From positions 3,534,001-3,598,000 of the forward strand of contig NZ_CP134195.1 in the NCBI RefSeq assembly GCF_031585635.1: a stretch of 64,000 nt of DNA, written 5' to 3'. The notes beneath the pieces were generated by a model that searched no databases, was not told the DNA's origin, and saw only the letters and a program-made list of their open reading frames with translations. The number at the start of each line of letters is the position of its first letter. Position 1 is the first letter of the stretch. This stretch comes from Paraburkholderia sp. FT54 (GTDB lineage Bacteria > Pseudomonadota > Gammaproteobacteria > Burkholderiales > Burkholderiaceae). Position numbers and translations under genes: made by a program. Below are positions 18,389 through 29,114 of this stretch, in pieces.

Positions 18389-19234
18389 ATGACTTCTACG
18401 GTGACAACGATGATAACCACGCAAAATTTCAGTGACCACGTGCGCATCGAAGCTAATCTGGATATCGGCGTGGCCACGATCATCCTTGAGCGGCCCGCGC
18501 GTCGAAATGCCGTGGATCGTCCTGTCGCTGACGCGCTCAGCGCCGCGTTCACCCGCTTCGAAGCGCAGCCGGCCTGGCGCGCGGCGGTGCTGTTCGGCGC
18601 GGGCGGCACCTTCTGCGCCGGCGCGGACCTGACCGCTCTCGCCGACGACACCCGCCGCAACGAACTGCACGCCGACGGCAGCGGCCCCGGTCCGATGGGG
18701 CCGACGCGCATGAGCTTCAGCAAACCCGTCGTCGCGGCGATTGCCGGCTATGCGGTGGCGGGCGGCCTGGAACTGGCGGCTCTGTGCGATCTCCGAGTCG
18801 TCGAAGACGACGCCGTGCTCGGTGTGTTCTGCCGGCGTGTCGGAATTCCGCTGATCGACGGCGGCACGATCCGCTTGCCGCGTTTGATCGGCTTGTCGCG
18901 CGCGCTGGACCTGATTCTGACCGGCCGCGCGGTGAGCGCCCAGGAAGCGCTCAGCTTCGGCCTCGCCAATCGCATCGTGCCCAAAGGCACGGCGCGCGCC
19001 GCGGCCGAACAGTTGGCCGCCGAACTCGCCGCCTTTCCGCAGGCAGCGCTGCTCGCCGATCGCCGCTCCGTGCTGGAAAACAGCATGCTCGACGATCTCG
19101 CTGAAGCGCTGCGCCGTGAGGGCGCCGGTGGTTATCAAGCCGTCTTCGACGAAGGTGTCGCGGGCGCCGCGCATTTCGCTAGCGGCGCCGGCCGTCACGG
19201 CAGCACGTTCGACCCCGATGGCGGCATCCGCTGA
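18389..19234 (+). CDS. Crotonase (enoyl-CoA hydratase/isomerase family) protein
   Basis: This is a cytoplasmic crotonase-fold protein of 281 residues. ERPARRNAVDRP (residues 31-42), FCAGADLTAL near 72 and the oxyanion-hole block AGYAVAGGLELAALCD near 115-130 are clear. The glutamate after GGL corresponds to the first catalytic glutamate of hydratases. The second one, expected about 20 residues later, falls in GVFCRRVG with no acidic residue, so classical hydratase activity is doubtful. The start is ATG 18389 or ATG 18410 (MITTQNFSDHV). A stand-alone gene; substrate unknown. Confidence 0.85.
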   Translation: MTSTVTTMITTQNFSDHVRIEANLDIGVATIILERPARRNAVDRPVADALSAAFTRFEAQPAWRAAVLFGAGGTFCAGADLTALADDTRRNELHADGSGPGPMGPTRMSFSKPVVAAIAGYAVAGGLELAALCDLRVVEDDAVLGVFCRRVGIPLIDGGTIRLPRLIGLSRALDLILTGRAVSAQEALSFGLANRIVPKGTARAAAEQLAAELAAFPQAALLADRRSVLENSMLDDLAEALRREGAGGYQAVFDEGVAGAAHFASGAGRHGSTFDPDGGIR

Positions 19235-19426
19235 AACCGCGGCGACGCTCGCGTTTGACAGCGACCTTCAGCAAAAAACAACACCCGTTTCGACGTTCAG
19301 CAAGCTCGTTTTGACTTAGGTAGAATCCCCTACTTCTTTACCCTTGTACGGCGCACGCGTTTTCGCCCCGAAAACGCGCGCCGGCCTTGCGACGCTTCCA
19401 GTCGCGCCGATTCCCGCTCCGTCACC

Positions 19427-20593
19427 ATGCCTTTGCCCCTGCTCGCCCTTGCCGTTGCCGCGTTTGGAATCGGTACCACCGAATTTGTGATCATGGGGCT
19501 GCTGCCCAATGTCGCGCGCGATCTGTCCGTCTCGATCCCCGCAGCCGGCATGCTGGTGTCGGCGTATGCGCTCGGCGTCACGATCGGCGCGCCGATCGTC
19601 GCGATCGCTGTAGCGAACATGCCGCGCAAGAAGGCGCTGATGAGTCTGATCGGCGTGTTCATCGTCGGCAATCTGCTGTGCGCCGTCGCGCCCGGTTACG
19701 CGGTGCTGATGGCCGCGCGCATCGTGACGGCGTTCTGTCATGGCGCGTTCTTCGGCATCGGCTCGGTGGTGGCCGCGGGTCTTGTCGCGCCTAACCGTCG
19801 CGCGCAAGCCATCGCGTTGATGTTCACCGGCCTCACGCTCGCCAACGTATTGGGCGTGCCGCTCGGCACCGCGCTCGGCCAGGCCGTGGGCTGGCGCGCG
19901 ACCTTCTGGGCGGTGACGGGCATCGGCCTCGTCGCGGCGGCTGCGCTCGCCGTGTGCCTGCCGGCGAAGATCGAAATGCAGAAGGCGAGCCTCGTCCACG
20001 AATTCAGCGTGCTGAAGAACCCGCAAGTGCTGATGGTGCTCGGCATCAGCGTGCTCGCGTCGGCAAGCCTCTTTTCCACCTTCACGTACATCACGCCGAT
20101 TCTCGAAGACGTGACCGGCTTTACGCCGCACGCGGTCACCCTCGTGTTGCTGCTGTTCGGTCTCGGCCTGACGGTGGGCAGCACGCTCGGCGGCAAGCTC
20201 GCGGACTGGCGGCTGATGCCGTCGCTGGTGGCGTTTCTGCTGGCCATCGTCGTGATCCTGACCATCTTCGTGGGCACGATGCATTCGGAAATCCCGGCGA
20301 TGATCACCATTTTCGTGTGGGGCATTCTGGCCTTCGCGATCGTGCCGCCGCTGCAGATGCTGATCGTCGACCGTGCGAGCCAGGCGCCGAATCTGGCCTC
20401 GACCTTGAACCAGGGCGCCTTCAACCTCGGCAACGCGACGGGCGCCTGGCTCGGCGGCATGGCGATCGGTGCGGGCGCACCGCTCACGACGCTGCCGTGG
20501 GTCGGCGTGGCGACCTCGATCGGCGCGTTGGCGCTGACGCTGTGGTCGGTGTCGATCGACCGGCGCGCGCAACGCATGGCGATGGCGGGCTAA
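19427..20593 (+). CDS. MFS transporter, AraJ/YdhP-like (DHA1 group)
   Basis: This is a twelve-helix inner-membrane transporter of 388 residues. Its first segment, FGIGTTEFVIMGLLPNVARDL, is the hallmark of the AraJ/YdhP/Cmr-like sugar- and drug-efflux group. CHGAFFGIGSVVAAGLV near residue 105 corresponds to motif C of antiporters. These proteins usually export small organic compounds by proton antiport. Start ATG 19427 begins directly with the first hydrophobic helix, as in relatives. TAGAAT at 19321-19326 may be a -10. Substrate unknown. Confidence 0.87.
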   Translation: MPLPLLALAVAAFGIGTTEFVIMGLLPNVARDLSVSIPAAGMLVSAYALGVTIGAPIVAIAVANMPRKKALMSLIGVFIVGNLLCAVAPGYAVLMAARIVTAFCHGAFFGIGSVVAAGLVAPNRRAQAIALMFTGLTLANVLGVPLGTALGQAVGWRATFWAVTGIGLVAAAALAVCLPAKIEMQKASLVHEFSVLKNPQVLMVLGISVLASASLFSTFTYITPILEDVTGFTPHAVTLVLLLFGLGLTVGSTLGGKLADWRLMPSLVAFLLAIVVILTIFVGTMHSEIPAMITIFVWGILAFAIVPPLQMLIVDRASQAPNLASTLNQGAFNLGNATGAWLGGMAIGAGAPLTTLPWVGVATSIGALALTLWSVSIDRRAQRMAMAG

Positions 20594-20665
20594 CCGCCCT
20601 TCTGCCGCTCACGTCAAACCCCGCCGGGGTGCGGATGACTCGCGGCCGTAGTAGCATCTCGGCCG

Positions 20666-21826
20666 ATGAAAGTCATCTTCACTCGCGATTTCCTCGCTTT
20701 GATCCTCAGCGTCGCCGTCGTCGGACTCGGCAGCGGCGCGACGCTTCCCCTCACCGCTCTCGCGCTCACGCAAGCCGGCTATGGCACCGACGTGGTCGGC
20801 CTGCTGAGCGCCGCGCAAGCGGGCGGCGGACTCGTCGTCGTGCCGCTCGCGGGATGGATCGCGGCGCGCTGCGGCGGCCGTCAGGTGATCGTGGGCGCTG
20901 TGCTGGTGGTGGCGTTCGCCACCGCGCTCATGCAACTCACTTCGAACCTGTGGCTGTGGGCCGTGTTGCGCGTGCTGTGCGGCGCGGCGCTGATGCTGCT
21001 CTTCACGATCGGCGAAGCGTGGGTCAACCAGCTGGCCGACGACGCCACGCGCGGCCGCGTCATCGCCATCTACGCGACCAACTTCACGCTGTTCCAGATG
21101 GCCGGTCCCGTGCTGGTGAGCCAGATCGCAGGCTTCACGCAGTGGCGCTTCCTGATTTGCGGCGCGATCTTCCCGCTGGCACTGCCAATGCTCGCCACGA
21201 TCCGCAAGACGCCGCAACCCTCCGAAGACGAGCACGCGGCGCACGGCAGTTGGCGTCATGTCTTGCCGCGGATGCCGGCGCTCGTGATCGGCACTGGTTT
21301 TTTCGCTCTGTTCGACACGATCGCGCTCTCGCTGCTGCCGCTCTTTGCCATGTCGCACGGCATTGCTAGCGAGGTGGCCGTGCTGTTCGCATCGGCGCTG
21401 CTGCTCGGCGATACGACGATGCAGTTCCCGATCGGCTGGCTCGCGGACCGGCTCGGCCGCGAACGCGTGCATATCGGTTGCGGTGTGATCGTCGTGGCGC
21501 TGCTGCCGTTGCTGCCGTGGGCGATGACTTCACCGTGGCTCTGCTGGCCGCTGCTGTATGTGCTCGGCGCGGCGGCGGGCGCGATTTACACACTGTCGCT
21601 GGTTGCTTGCGGCGAGCGCTTCCGTGGCGCCGCGCTGGTGTCGGCGAGTTCGCTGGTGGGCGCGTCCTGGAGCGCGGCGAGTTTCGGCGGCCCGCTCGTG
21701 GCTGGCGCGTTGATGAAGAGCGTCGGGAATGACGCGATGGTCGGGGTGCTGCTTGTTGCGGGGTTGGCGTTTCTGATGGCGAGCTGGTGGGAGAAACGGC
21801 GGGCGCCGATGCGAGTCGTCGGTTGA
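20666..21826 (+). CDS. MFS transporter, YcaD-like
   Basis: This is a twelve-helix major facilitator of 386 residues. Its N-terminus (MKVIFTRDFLALIL) and the block FTIGEAWVNQLADDATRGRVIAIY match YcaD/YfkF-type MFS proteins of unknown substrate. GWLADRLGRERV near residue 255 is the second copy of the loop motif. It follows another MFS gene by 72 bases on the same strand and ends before a strong hairpin, so the two may be co-transcribed. No substrate can be inferred. Confidence 0.85.
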   Translation: MKVIFTRDFLALILSVAVVGLGSGATLPLTALALTQAGYGTDVVGLLSAAQAGGGLVVVPLAGWIAARCGGRQVIVGAVLVVAFATALMQLTSNLWLWAVLRVLCGAALMLLFTIGEAWVNQLADDATRGRVIAIYATNFTLFQMAGPVLVSQIAGFTQWRFLICGAIFPLALPMLATIRKTPQPSEDEHAAHGSWRHVLPRMPALVIGTGFFALFDTIALSLLPLFAMSHGIASEVAVLFASALLLGDTTMQFPIGWLADRLGRERVHIGCGVIVVALLPLLPWAMTSPWLCWPLLYVLGAAAGAIYTLSLVACGERFRGAALVSASSLVGASWSAASFGGPLVAGALMKSVGNDAMVGVLLVAGLAFLMASWWEKRRAPMRVVG

Positions 21827-21873
21827 TCGGCAGGCTTTAAGTCCGCGCCGTCGCGTGATGATCTGCCAGTCGC

Positions 21874-21910
21874 AAAACGGGCAAGTCATCATGATGGCTT
21901 GCCCGCTTTT
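21874..21910. terminator. Bidirectional terminator between YcaD-like MFS and fahA
   Basis: A 12-bp inverted repeat, one base short of perfect (AAAACGGGCAAG 21874-21885; CTTGCCCGCTTTT 21898-21910), has A and T runs on either side. It serves the two converging genes. Confidence 0.75.
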
Positions 21911-21949
21911 GTCGCGCGCCTTGCGTGCTACTTGCATGCGATGTCGGCC

Positions 21950-23260
21950 TTACTTCAGCGCCGGCAAAATCTCTCCAACGCACGCGCCGAAACCCACGCG
22001 ATAACCCCCGCCCTGGCACCAACCAGCCAGCGTCAACTCATCGCCGTCTTCGATGAAGCCGCGCGTGCCGCCTTCCTGCAACTCCAGCGGCTTCTTGCCG
22101 TTCCATGTCAATTCCAGCAGGCTGCCGAACGAATCCTCAGTCGGCCCGCTGATCGTGCCCGAGCCCATCAGATCGCCCACCCGCGTATTGCAGCCCGACA
22201 CCGTGTGATGCGCGAGTTGCTGCGCCATCGTCCAGTACATGTGCCTGAAGTTGGTCCGCGCAATCGTGCTGGCCGCTTTCGCCTGCTTCGGGCGCAGCTT
22301 CACTTCCAGCGTGATATCGAAAGCATGCTCGCCGTCGTGGCGCAGGTACGCGAGCGGCTGCGGTTCCTGCACCGGCTGCGCGACGCGGAACGGTTCGAGC
22401 GCGTCGAGCGTCACGATCCACGGCGAGATCGTGGTGGCGAACGTCTTTGCGTTGAACGGTCCGAGCGGCACGTATTCCCATTGCTGAATATCGCGCGCGC
22501 TCCAGTCGTTCAGCAGCACCATGCCGAAGATATGCGCTTCCGCATCCGCGCACGCAACCGGTTCGCCCAAGGCGTTGCCCGCGCCGATCACGAAGCCGGT
22601 TTCCAATTCGATATCCAGCTTGCGGCACGCGCCGAACACCGGACGCTCCTGATCCGGCAGCTTCAACTGCCCATTAGGACGACGCACGGGCGTGCCGCTC
22701 ACCACCACCGACGACGCCCGTCCGTTGTAGCCGATCGGCATCTCCGACCAGTTCGGCAGCAGCGCATTCTTCGGATCGCGGAACATGGAGCCGACATTCG
22801 TCGCGTGCTCCTTCGACGAATAGAAATCCGTGTAGCCCGGAATCCGCACCGGCAGATGCAATTGCGCGTCGGCCTGGCGGATCAGCGCGCGGCTGCGCAG
22901 TTCGGCGTCGTCGCGCAGCGTCGCGTTATCGCGCGAGAGCAGCTTGCTCAACTGAATGCGCACGCTACGCCACTCGTCACGGCCCAGCGCGATGAAATCG
23001 TTCAACGCGTCGCGCACGAACACACTGTCGCCCGCGTCCGATGAAGGCACGGTCAGCAGACCCGCGCTTTCGAGCGCGGCCAGATCGACGATGCTGTCGC
23101 CGATTGCGACGCCCACGCGGCGCGTCGCATTCAGGGTGTCGCTGAAAATACCGAACGGCAGATTCTGAATCGAAAAATCGTGGGTCGAATGATTGGCCGA
23201 CTCGACCCAGCTTTTGCGCGACGCATCGAGCGTCGCCTGAAGATCGGTCGATGCGTTCAT
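21950..23260 (-). CDS. fahA: Fumarylacetoacetase
   Basis: This enzyme cleaves fumarylacetoacetate to fumarate and acetoacetate, the last step of tyrosine/homogentisate breakdown. The 436-residue protein has the N-terminal FAH domain ([11 protein letters not shown] near residues 29-39) and the C-terminal hydrolase domain. Metal-binding and catalytic segments are DFYSSKEHA (Asp/His), ELETGFVIG and [11 protein letters not shown]. The start ATG 23260 overlaps the hmgA stop by four bases (ATGA), so the genes are translationally coupled. A maleylacetoacetate isomerase gene is not next to it. Confidence 0.95.
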   Translation of the reverse strand: MNASTDLQATLDASRKSWVESANHSTHDFSIQNLPFGIFSDTLNATRRVGVAIGDSIVDLAALESAGLLTVPSSDAGDSVFVRDALNDFIALGRDEWRSVRIQLSKLLSRDNATLRDDAELRSRALIRQADAQLHLPVRIPGYTDFYSSKEHATNVGSMFRDPKNALLPNWSEMPIGYNGRASSVVVSGTPVRRPNGQLKLPDQERPVFGACRKLDIELETGFVIGAGNALGEPVACADAEAHIFGMVLLNDWSARDIQQWEYVPLGPFNAKTFATTISPWIVTLDALEPFRVAQPVQEPQPLAYLRHDGEHAFDITLEVKLRPKQAKAASTIARTNFRHMYWTMAQQLAHHTVSGCNTRVGDLMGSGTISGPTEDSFGSLLELTWNGKKPLELQEGGTRGFIEDGDELTLAGWCQGGGYRVGFGACVGEILPALK

Positions 23261-24603
23261 CGTTGCTCCGGGTTGAAGTGTTTCTTGAGACCTTGCCAGC
23301 ACTCGTAGTAATGCGCCTGCAATTGCGCGGTTTCGAGTGCGAAGCGGGTCGGCTTGATCAGCGTGCGAGTCTCGAACATGAAGGCCATCGTGTCGCCGAC
23401 TTTCTTCGGCGTCGACGTATCGCCATGCGAGGCTTTCTCGAACGTCTCCGCGTCCGGGCCGTGGCCCGACATGCAGTTGTGCAGACTCGCGCCGCCCGGC
23501 ACGAAACCCTCGGCCTTGGCGTCGTACACGCCGTGCACGAGACCCATGAATTCGCTCGCGACGTTGCGATGGAACCAGGGCGGGCGGAACGTGTCTTCGG
23601 CGGCGAGCCAGCGCGGCGGGAAGATCACGAAGTCGATGCTATCGACGCCCGGCGTGTCGCTTTGCGATTGCAACACGAGGAAAATCGACGGGTCCGGATG
23701 GTCGAAACTGATCGAGCCGATCGTGTTGAAGCGGCGCAGATCGTACTTGTACGGCGCGTAGTTGCCGTGCCACGCCACCACGTCGAGCGGTGAATGGCCG
23801 ATGTCCGCGCGCCACAGGTTGCCGTTCATCTTGGCGACGAGTTCGAAGTCGCCTTCACGGTCTTCATAGGCCGCGTGAGGCGTGAGGAAGTCACGCGGAT
23901 TGGCGAGGCCGTTCGAGCCGATCGGACCGAGATCAGGCAGACGCAGCAACGCGCCAAAGTTCTCGCAGATATAGCCGCACGCCGCGCCGTCCGGCAGGCT
24001 CACCGCGAAGCGTACGCCGCGCGGAATCACTGCGATCTCGAACGGCTCGACGTCGAGCTTGCCTAATTCGGTTGCGACGTGCAGGCGCCCTTCCTGCGGC
24101 ACGATCAGCAACTCGCCGTCGGCGGTATAGAAAAAACGGTCCTGCATCGAGCGGTTCGCCGCGTACAGGTGAATCGCACAGCCGCTCATCGATTCCGCCG
24201 CACCGTTGCCCGCCATCGTCACCCAGCCGTCGATGAAGTCAGTCGGCTCGACCGGCATCGGCAATGCGTCCCAGCGCAACTGGTTCGGCGGCGTCGGCGG
24301 CACTTCGGCGAAGTTCGCGACAAGCCGCCCCGAAGGCAGCGGCGTGAACGGCTTGTGCACGGCCGCCGGACGAATCCGGTAGAGCCACGAGCGGCGATTG
24401 TGGCCACGCGGCGCAGTGAACGCCGTGCCTGACAGTTGTTCGGCGTACAGACCATAGGCCGCGCGCTGCGGCGAATTGCGGCCTGCCGGCAACGCGCCCG
24501 GCAAGGCCTCCGTGGTGAATTCGTTCGCGAAGCCCGACTGATAGCCCGGCTCGATTTCGAGCCGCGAACTGGCGGTGTTCGGCATGCGTGTCTGGGTATC
24601 CAT
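23257..24603 (-). CDS. hmgA: Homogentisate 1,2-dioxygenase
   Basis: This non-haem iron dioxygenase opens the ring of homogentisate to maleylacetoacetate. Its 448 residues match the family length. Visible hallmarks are YQSGFANEF at the N-terminus, [15 protein letters not shown], and the C-terminal cupin with [19 protein letters not shown] (iron histidine and glutamate region) and [13 protein letters not shown]. The open frame continues to 24870, but ATG 24603 ([12 protein letters not shown]) gives the family N-terminus. It leads the hmgA-fahA operon. The operator-like palindrome at 24784-24798 lies about 180 bases upstream. Confidence 0.95.
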   Translation of the reverse strand: MDTQTRMPNTASSRLEIEPGYQSGFANEFTTEALPGALPAGRNSPQRAAYGLYAEQLSGTAFTAPRGHNRRSWLYRIRPAAVHKPFTPLPSGRLVANFAEVPPTPPNQLRWDALPMPVEPTDFIDGWVTMAGNGAAESMSGCAIHLYAANRSMQDRFFYTADGELLIVPQEGRLHVATELGKLDVEPFEIAVIPRGVRFAVSLPDGAACGYICENFGALLRLPDLGPIGSNGLANPRDFLTPHAAYEDREGDFELVAKMNGNLWRADIGHSPLDVVAWHGNYAPYKYDLRRFNTIGSISFDHPDPSIFLVLQSQSDTPGVDSIDFVIFPPRWLAAEDTFRPPWFHRNVASEFMGLVHGVYDAKAEGFVPGGASLHNCMSGHGPDAETFEKASHGDTSTPKKVGDTMAFMFETRTLIKPTRFALETAQLQAHYYECWQGLKKHFNPEQR

Positions 24604-24783
24604 ACAAGGTTCTCCGTTGATACTCGATCGTGGCATCTGACGCGGTCCGCGGCTCTGACGGGCGGTCGCTGCCGCGTCGCGGCGGCCAGCGCGGTCATCA
24701 GCATGGTCGGATAGAGCGTCCGCGTTCGGCGCATGCATTGCGCGCACGGCATAAGCCATCCCACTGTCGCAGGGGCATGGCGA

Positions 24784-24830
24784 TTTACGTATCGTAAAAC
24801 TAATTACGTATAGTGAAATTAACGTATACC
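24784..24830. promoter_or_regulatory. Operator-like palindrome and repeats upstream of hmgA
   Basis: TTTACG-TAT-CGTAAA at 24784-24798 is a perfect 6-bp inverted repeat with a 3-base centre. The core ACGTAT recurs at 24806-24811 and 24822-24827 in the same orientation. The AT-rich block lies between hmgA and the divergent EAL gene and is the likely control region for hmgA-fahA. In pseudomonads the hmg operon is repressed by the IclR-type HmgR; which regulator binds here is not shown. Confidence 0.55.
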
Positions 24831-24940
24831 CTGAAAAACAGCCCAAAAGCGCCGGAGAGCCAGTCGGCACAGGCGTTCGGCGGATAACGTTATGAGCAAT
24901 TTGTTCATGAGAGCGCGGTGCGGACTGCTACCATCAATGG

Positions 24941-25837
24941 ATGCGGCAATCGAGTCGCGTTGCCGCGCGCCGTGCGCTTCTCTATCGCCATCCATACGTC
25001 TACATGATTCCGCCGACCATCCCCAGCCTCATTGCCCGCGCCGCCGATCATCCGTTTCTCGGCGAGCATCTGGTCATGGGGCAAGGCTTGCATCACGACG
25101 TCGCGCTGGCGCAATTCGACGGCTTCGAACTGGCGAGCGCCTATGAGCCGATCTTCGATATCAGCGTGCATGCGTTGGCGCAGTCGCTTTCGTCGGGGGT
25201 CGAGGGCGTGGATCGTTTCGGCGATGAACTTGGCTTTCAGGCCGTCACGCACCGCGTCGACGCGGCGCCGTTCGACGTGTTCGATCCGTTCGACCATATC
25301 GCCGACGATCGGGAACTGGTCGCGCTCGACCGCATGTCACGCGCGCTGCATGCCATCAATTTCTTCGGCGCGCAGCGGCATGGATTGCTCTTTCTGCGCG
25401 TGCACGAACGGCTGCTCAAGAGTGTGAAGTACGACCACGGGCGACATTTTTCGAGCGTGCTGGTGTCGTTCGGATTGAACCCGTCGCGGGTGGTGATCGA
25501 ACTGCCGGCAGCGGCGGTCGCGCACAAGACCTTTCTCGGCTATCTGACCAAGAGCTATCAGCACTATGGCTTCAAGGTGGCGGGCAATCTGTCCAACGCG
25601 GGACAGATTCTGTCAGTGTCGGAAACCGCGCGGCTCGACTTCCTCAAGATGGATGCGGCGACCGCTCTGCGCGATGCGACGGTTAAGCCGCTAGTCGGTT
25701 ATGCCGGCCGGCTGCGGATTCCGCTGATATTCAACCGTGTGATGGATGACGCGCAGTTCGAGGCTTTGCAGCAGTACGACGTGCGCTTCGTGCAAGGGCC
25801 GCTATTCAATGCGCATTATCACGACCGGGCGGTTTGA
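24941..25837 (+). CDS. Degenerate EAL-domain protein
   Basis: This 298-residue protein follows the EAL phosphodiesterase fold but lacks its catalytic residues. Matching blocks are ASAYEPIFDIS near residue 66 (usually AxxQPIxxL), LLFLRVHERLL near 143, SRVVIELPAAA near 187 (usually VxxExTE), LDFLKMDAA near 229 (usually DxxKID) and VRFVQGPLFNA near 280. The EAL signature itself and the second metal aspartate pair are replaced. It is more likely a c-di-GMP receptor or a protein-interaction module than an enzyme. The start may be ATG 24941 or ATG 25004 (MIPPTIPSLIARA); no good ribosome site decides. Confidence 0.75.
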   Translation: MRQSSRVAARRALLYRHPYVYMIPPTIPSLIARAADHPFLGEHLVMGQGLHHDVALAQFDGFELASAYEPIFDISVHALAQSLSSGVEGVDRFGDELGFQAVTHRVDAAPFDVFDPFDHIADDRELVALDRMSRALHAINFFGAQRHGLLFLRVHERLLKSVKYDHGRHFSSVLVSFGLNPSRVVIELPAAAVAHKTFLGYLTKSYQHYGFKVAGNLSNAGQILSVSETARLDFLKMDAATALRDATVKPLVGYAGRLRIPLIFNRVMDDAQFEALQQYDVRFVQGPLFNAHYHDRAV

Positions 25838-25892
25838 GTCGGCTTGAGTTGGCTTGAGCCGGTTTGAACTCGCGACGAACGCGCCGCCCGCC

Positions 25893-26678
25893 TCAGCCCG
25901 TATCGCCCAGACGCCGCGCGAGCGCCTTCAGCCGTGGCGCGACGCTGTCACGAAACACGTCTTCTCCCATCGACGACGCCGGCCCGCTGCAACTCAGCAC
26001 CAGCCAGCGCCCTTCGCGCGGCTCGCGAAACGGCACCGCGACCGCGTTGACGTCGTCGTGCCACGCGCGGAACGAATAGCAGCAGCGCTGCGCGGTAAAG
26101 GCGGCGATTTCTTTCTCCGCGTCGGCGACCAGTTCGGTGCCTTCCGTGCCCGCCGCCTTTTTCAGCTCCGCCAATAACGCGGCGCGCGCGTCGAGCGGTT
26201 GCACGGCCAGATAGGCGCGGCCCATCGAACTCGTCAGCATCGACAGTTTCGAACCGGACGCCAGCCCAAGCGTCAGCGCGGTTTCGCTGCGGATCGTCTC
26301 CAGATAAATCATGTCGAGCCCGTCGCGGCAACCGAGCGAGACCGCCGCGCCCACCTCGCGCGCGAAGGTGCGCATGTGCGGGCGCGCGAGTTCAAGCGTA
26401 TCCGTGCCCGAGAGCAGCGCGAAACCAAGCGACAGCACACCGGCGTCGAGCGCGTATTTGCCCAGGGTTTCGTCGAGCCGCAGGTAGCCGAGCACGGTCA
26501 GCGTGTAGGCGAGACGGTTGACGGTCGCCTTCGGCAAACCCGTGCGTTCGACGAAATCGCGGTTGCCGAGCATGGTTTCGCCGGGCTTGAACGCGCGTAG
26601 TAAATCCAGCCCGCGCGCCAGGGCGACGACGAATTTGCGCTCGTCGAGCGGTTCGGAGGGAGTGGATGTTGGCGTCAT
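25893..26678 (-). CDS. IclR-family transcriptional regulator
   Basis: A DNA-binding regulator of 261 residues. The N-terminal winged helix-turn-helix spans about residues 18-75 (LARGLDLLRAF, FVERTGLPKATVNRLAYTL). The C-terminal IclR effector domain includes AAVSLGCRDGLDMIYLE and SSMGRAYLA. Start ATG 26678 (MTPTSTPSEP) is preferred; a GTG-type start four codons earlier also exists. It is divergent from gcdH, with a near-perfect inverted repeat between them, so it probably controls glutaryl-CoA dehydrogenase and itself. A role at the hmgA operator 2 kb away is possible but unproven. Confidence 0.9.
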   Translation of the reverse strand: MTPTSTPSEPLDERKFVVALARGLDLLRAFKPGETMLGNRDFVERTGLPKATVNRLAYTLTVLGYLRLDETLGKYALDAGVLSLGFALLSGTDTLELARPHMRTFAREVGAAVSLGCRDGLDMIYLETIRSETALTLGLASGSKLSMLTSSMGRAYLAVQPLDARAALLAELKKAAGTEGTELVADAEKEIAAFTAQRCCYSFRAWHDDVNAVAVPFREPREGRWLVLSCSGPASSMGEDVFRDSVAPRLKALARRLGDTG

Positions 26679-26713
26679 GCGGTGATACACTCGGTCGTGG
26701 TTTGCAAAACATT

Positions 26714-26730
26714 GTTTCGCATAGCGGAAC
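26714..26730. promoter_or_regulatory. Putative IclR operator between iclR gene and gcdH
   Basis: GTTTCGC-ATA-GCGGAAC is an inverted repeat with one mismatch and a 3-base centre, 52 bases before the gcdH start and 36 bases before the regulator start. Its size and place fit an IclR-family operator. Confidence 0.5.
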
Positions 26731-26782
26731 TTAAGTCAAGCGCAAACACGTTTCCGTCAAGCAAGGAATCAGGAGATAAGCC

Positions 26783-27973
<1,191 letters not shown>

Positions 27974-28039
27974 AGGTTTTCTGAAGCGCGGTTTCCGCCG
28001 ATTGAGATTGCGATTGCGGCGGAATCTGCGCGGTTCGAT

Positions 28040-28075
28040 AAAAAAGCCAGTTCATTCGTGAACTGGCTTTTTTTC
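28040..28075. terminator. Strong terminator after gcdH
   Basis: AAAAAAGCCAGTTCA at about 28040-28054, loop TTCG, then TGAACTGGCTTTTTTT: a 14-bp perfect stem with A and T runs on both sides. It serves gcdH and can also stop transcripts from the converging peroxiredoxin gene. Confidence 0.9.
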
Positions 28076-28127
28076 GTTCGACACGGCGCGCCGCGGTTAA
28101 TGGCCCGCTTCGTAGCGCATCTGACGC

Positions 28128-28766
28128 CTACTTGTTCGGCTGCGGCGTCATGCGGAGATACGGACGCAGCGCCTTGTAGCCCTTCGGGAATTTCTGCTTG
28201 ATGACTTCCTCGTCCTTCAGCGACGGGACGATCACCACGTCATCGCCCTGCTTCCAGTTGCCCGGCGTGGCGACCGAATGGCTGTCGGTGAGCTGCAGCG
28301 AATCGATCACGCGGAGCACTTCGTCGAAGTTGCGGCCGGTGCTGGCCGGATAGGTGATGATCAGGCGCACCTTCTTCTTCGGGTCGATCACGAACAGCGA
28401 GCGGACCGTGAGCGTTTCATTCGCGTTCGGGTGGATCATGTCGTACAGCTCGGCCACCTTGCGGTCGCCGTCCGCGAGAATCGGAAAGCCGACATTGGCG
28501 GCTTGAGTCTCGTTAATGTCTTTGATCCACTCTTTGTGCGACTCGGCGCTGTCGACCGACAACGCGATGGTCTTCACATTGCGCTTCTCGAATTCCTCGG
28601 CCAGCTTGGCGGTCAAGCCGAGTTCGGTCGTGCAGACCGGCGTGAAGTCGGCGGGATGCGAAAACAATACGCCCCAACTATCGCCCAGCCATTCATGGAA
28701 CTTAATCGTGCCGACACTCGATTGCTGTTCAAAATCCGGCGCGATATCGCCAAGACGTAGACTCAT
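28128..28766 (-). CDS. 1-Cys peroxiredoxin (Prx6 type)
   Basis: This cytoplasmic peroxidase reduces hydrogen peroxide and organic hydroperoxides. It is 212 residues long, as usual for the Prx6/1-Cys group, with the AhpC/TSA domain and the 1-CysPrx C-terminal extension. The active site is HPADFTPVCTTE near residue 45, with a single peroxidatic cysteine; no resolving cysteine is present. Start ATG 28766 (MSLRLGDIAPDFEQ) has AGGAGA upstream; the longer open frame adds an unrelated leader. It converges with gcdH. Confidence 0.93.
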   Translation of the reverse strand: MSLRLGDIAPDFEQQSSVGTIKFHEWLGDSWGVLFSHPADFTPVCTTELGLTAKLAEEFEKRNVKTIALSVDSAESHKEWIKDINETQAANVGFPILADGDRKVAELYDMIHPNANETLTVRSLFVIDPKKKVRLIITYPASTGRNFDEVLRVIDSLQLTDSHSVATPGNWKQGDDVVIVPSLKDEEVIKQKFPKGYKALRPYLRMTPQPNK

Positions 28767-29114
28767 TGTGCATCTCCTATAGGTTGGACATTGCCGCGAG
28801 CATTCATCCGCGGCGCCCCGCAACGATAAAGCATACGGGAGTGACGGTGTATGACGAACCAACATCGCGTCAGTACTTTATGCGTTTTTGTAATTTTCAC
28901 CGATTTAGTGGAAACTTTGCGGGACAGATCAACTCCATCTTAGGCAAACTGTGTCTGCGTCATACAGGCGGTGGCGTATTTGTGACTATGCTTCAAGCGG
29001 GAACGGTTCGTGCGAAGTTGTGAGTCAGTTGGCAATCGTCCGAGCCCTGCGCTCGCCAGCGGCCGTTTCTTTAGTTACGATTCACGCGTGGCGTGAGAGG
29101 AAGGGGAGCTGTCA
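28767..29114. other. Divergent intergenic region, peroxiredoxin and YqjD-type gene
   Basis: This 348-bp region carries the leftward peroxiredoxin and rightward yqjD-type promoters. It is relatively AT-rich around 28870-28990. Short frames here show no family features. I see no clear OxyR-type or other palindrome. Confidence 0.45.
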
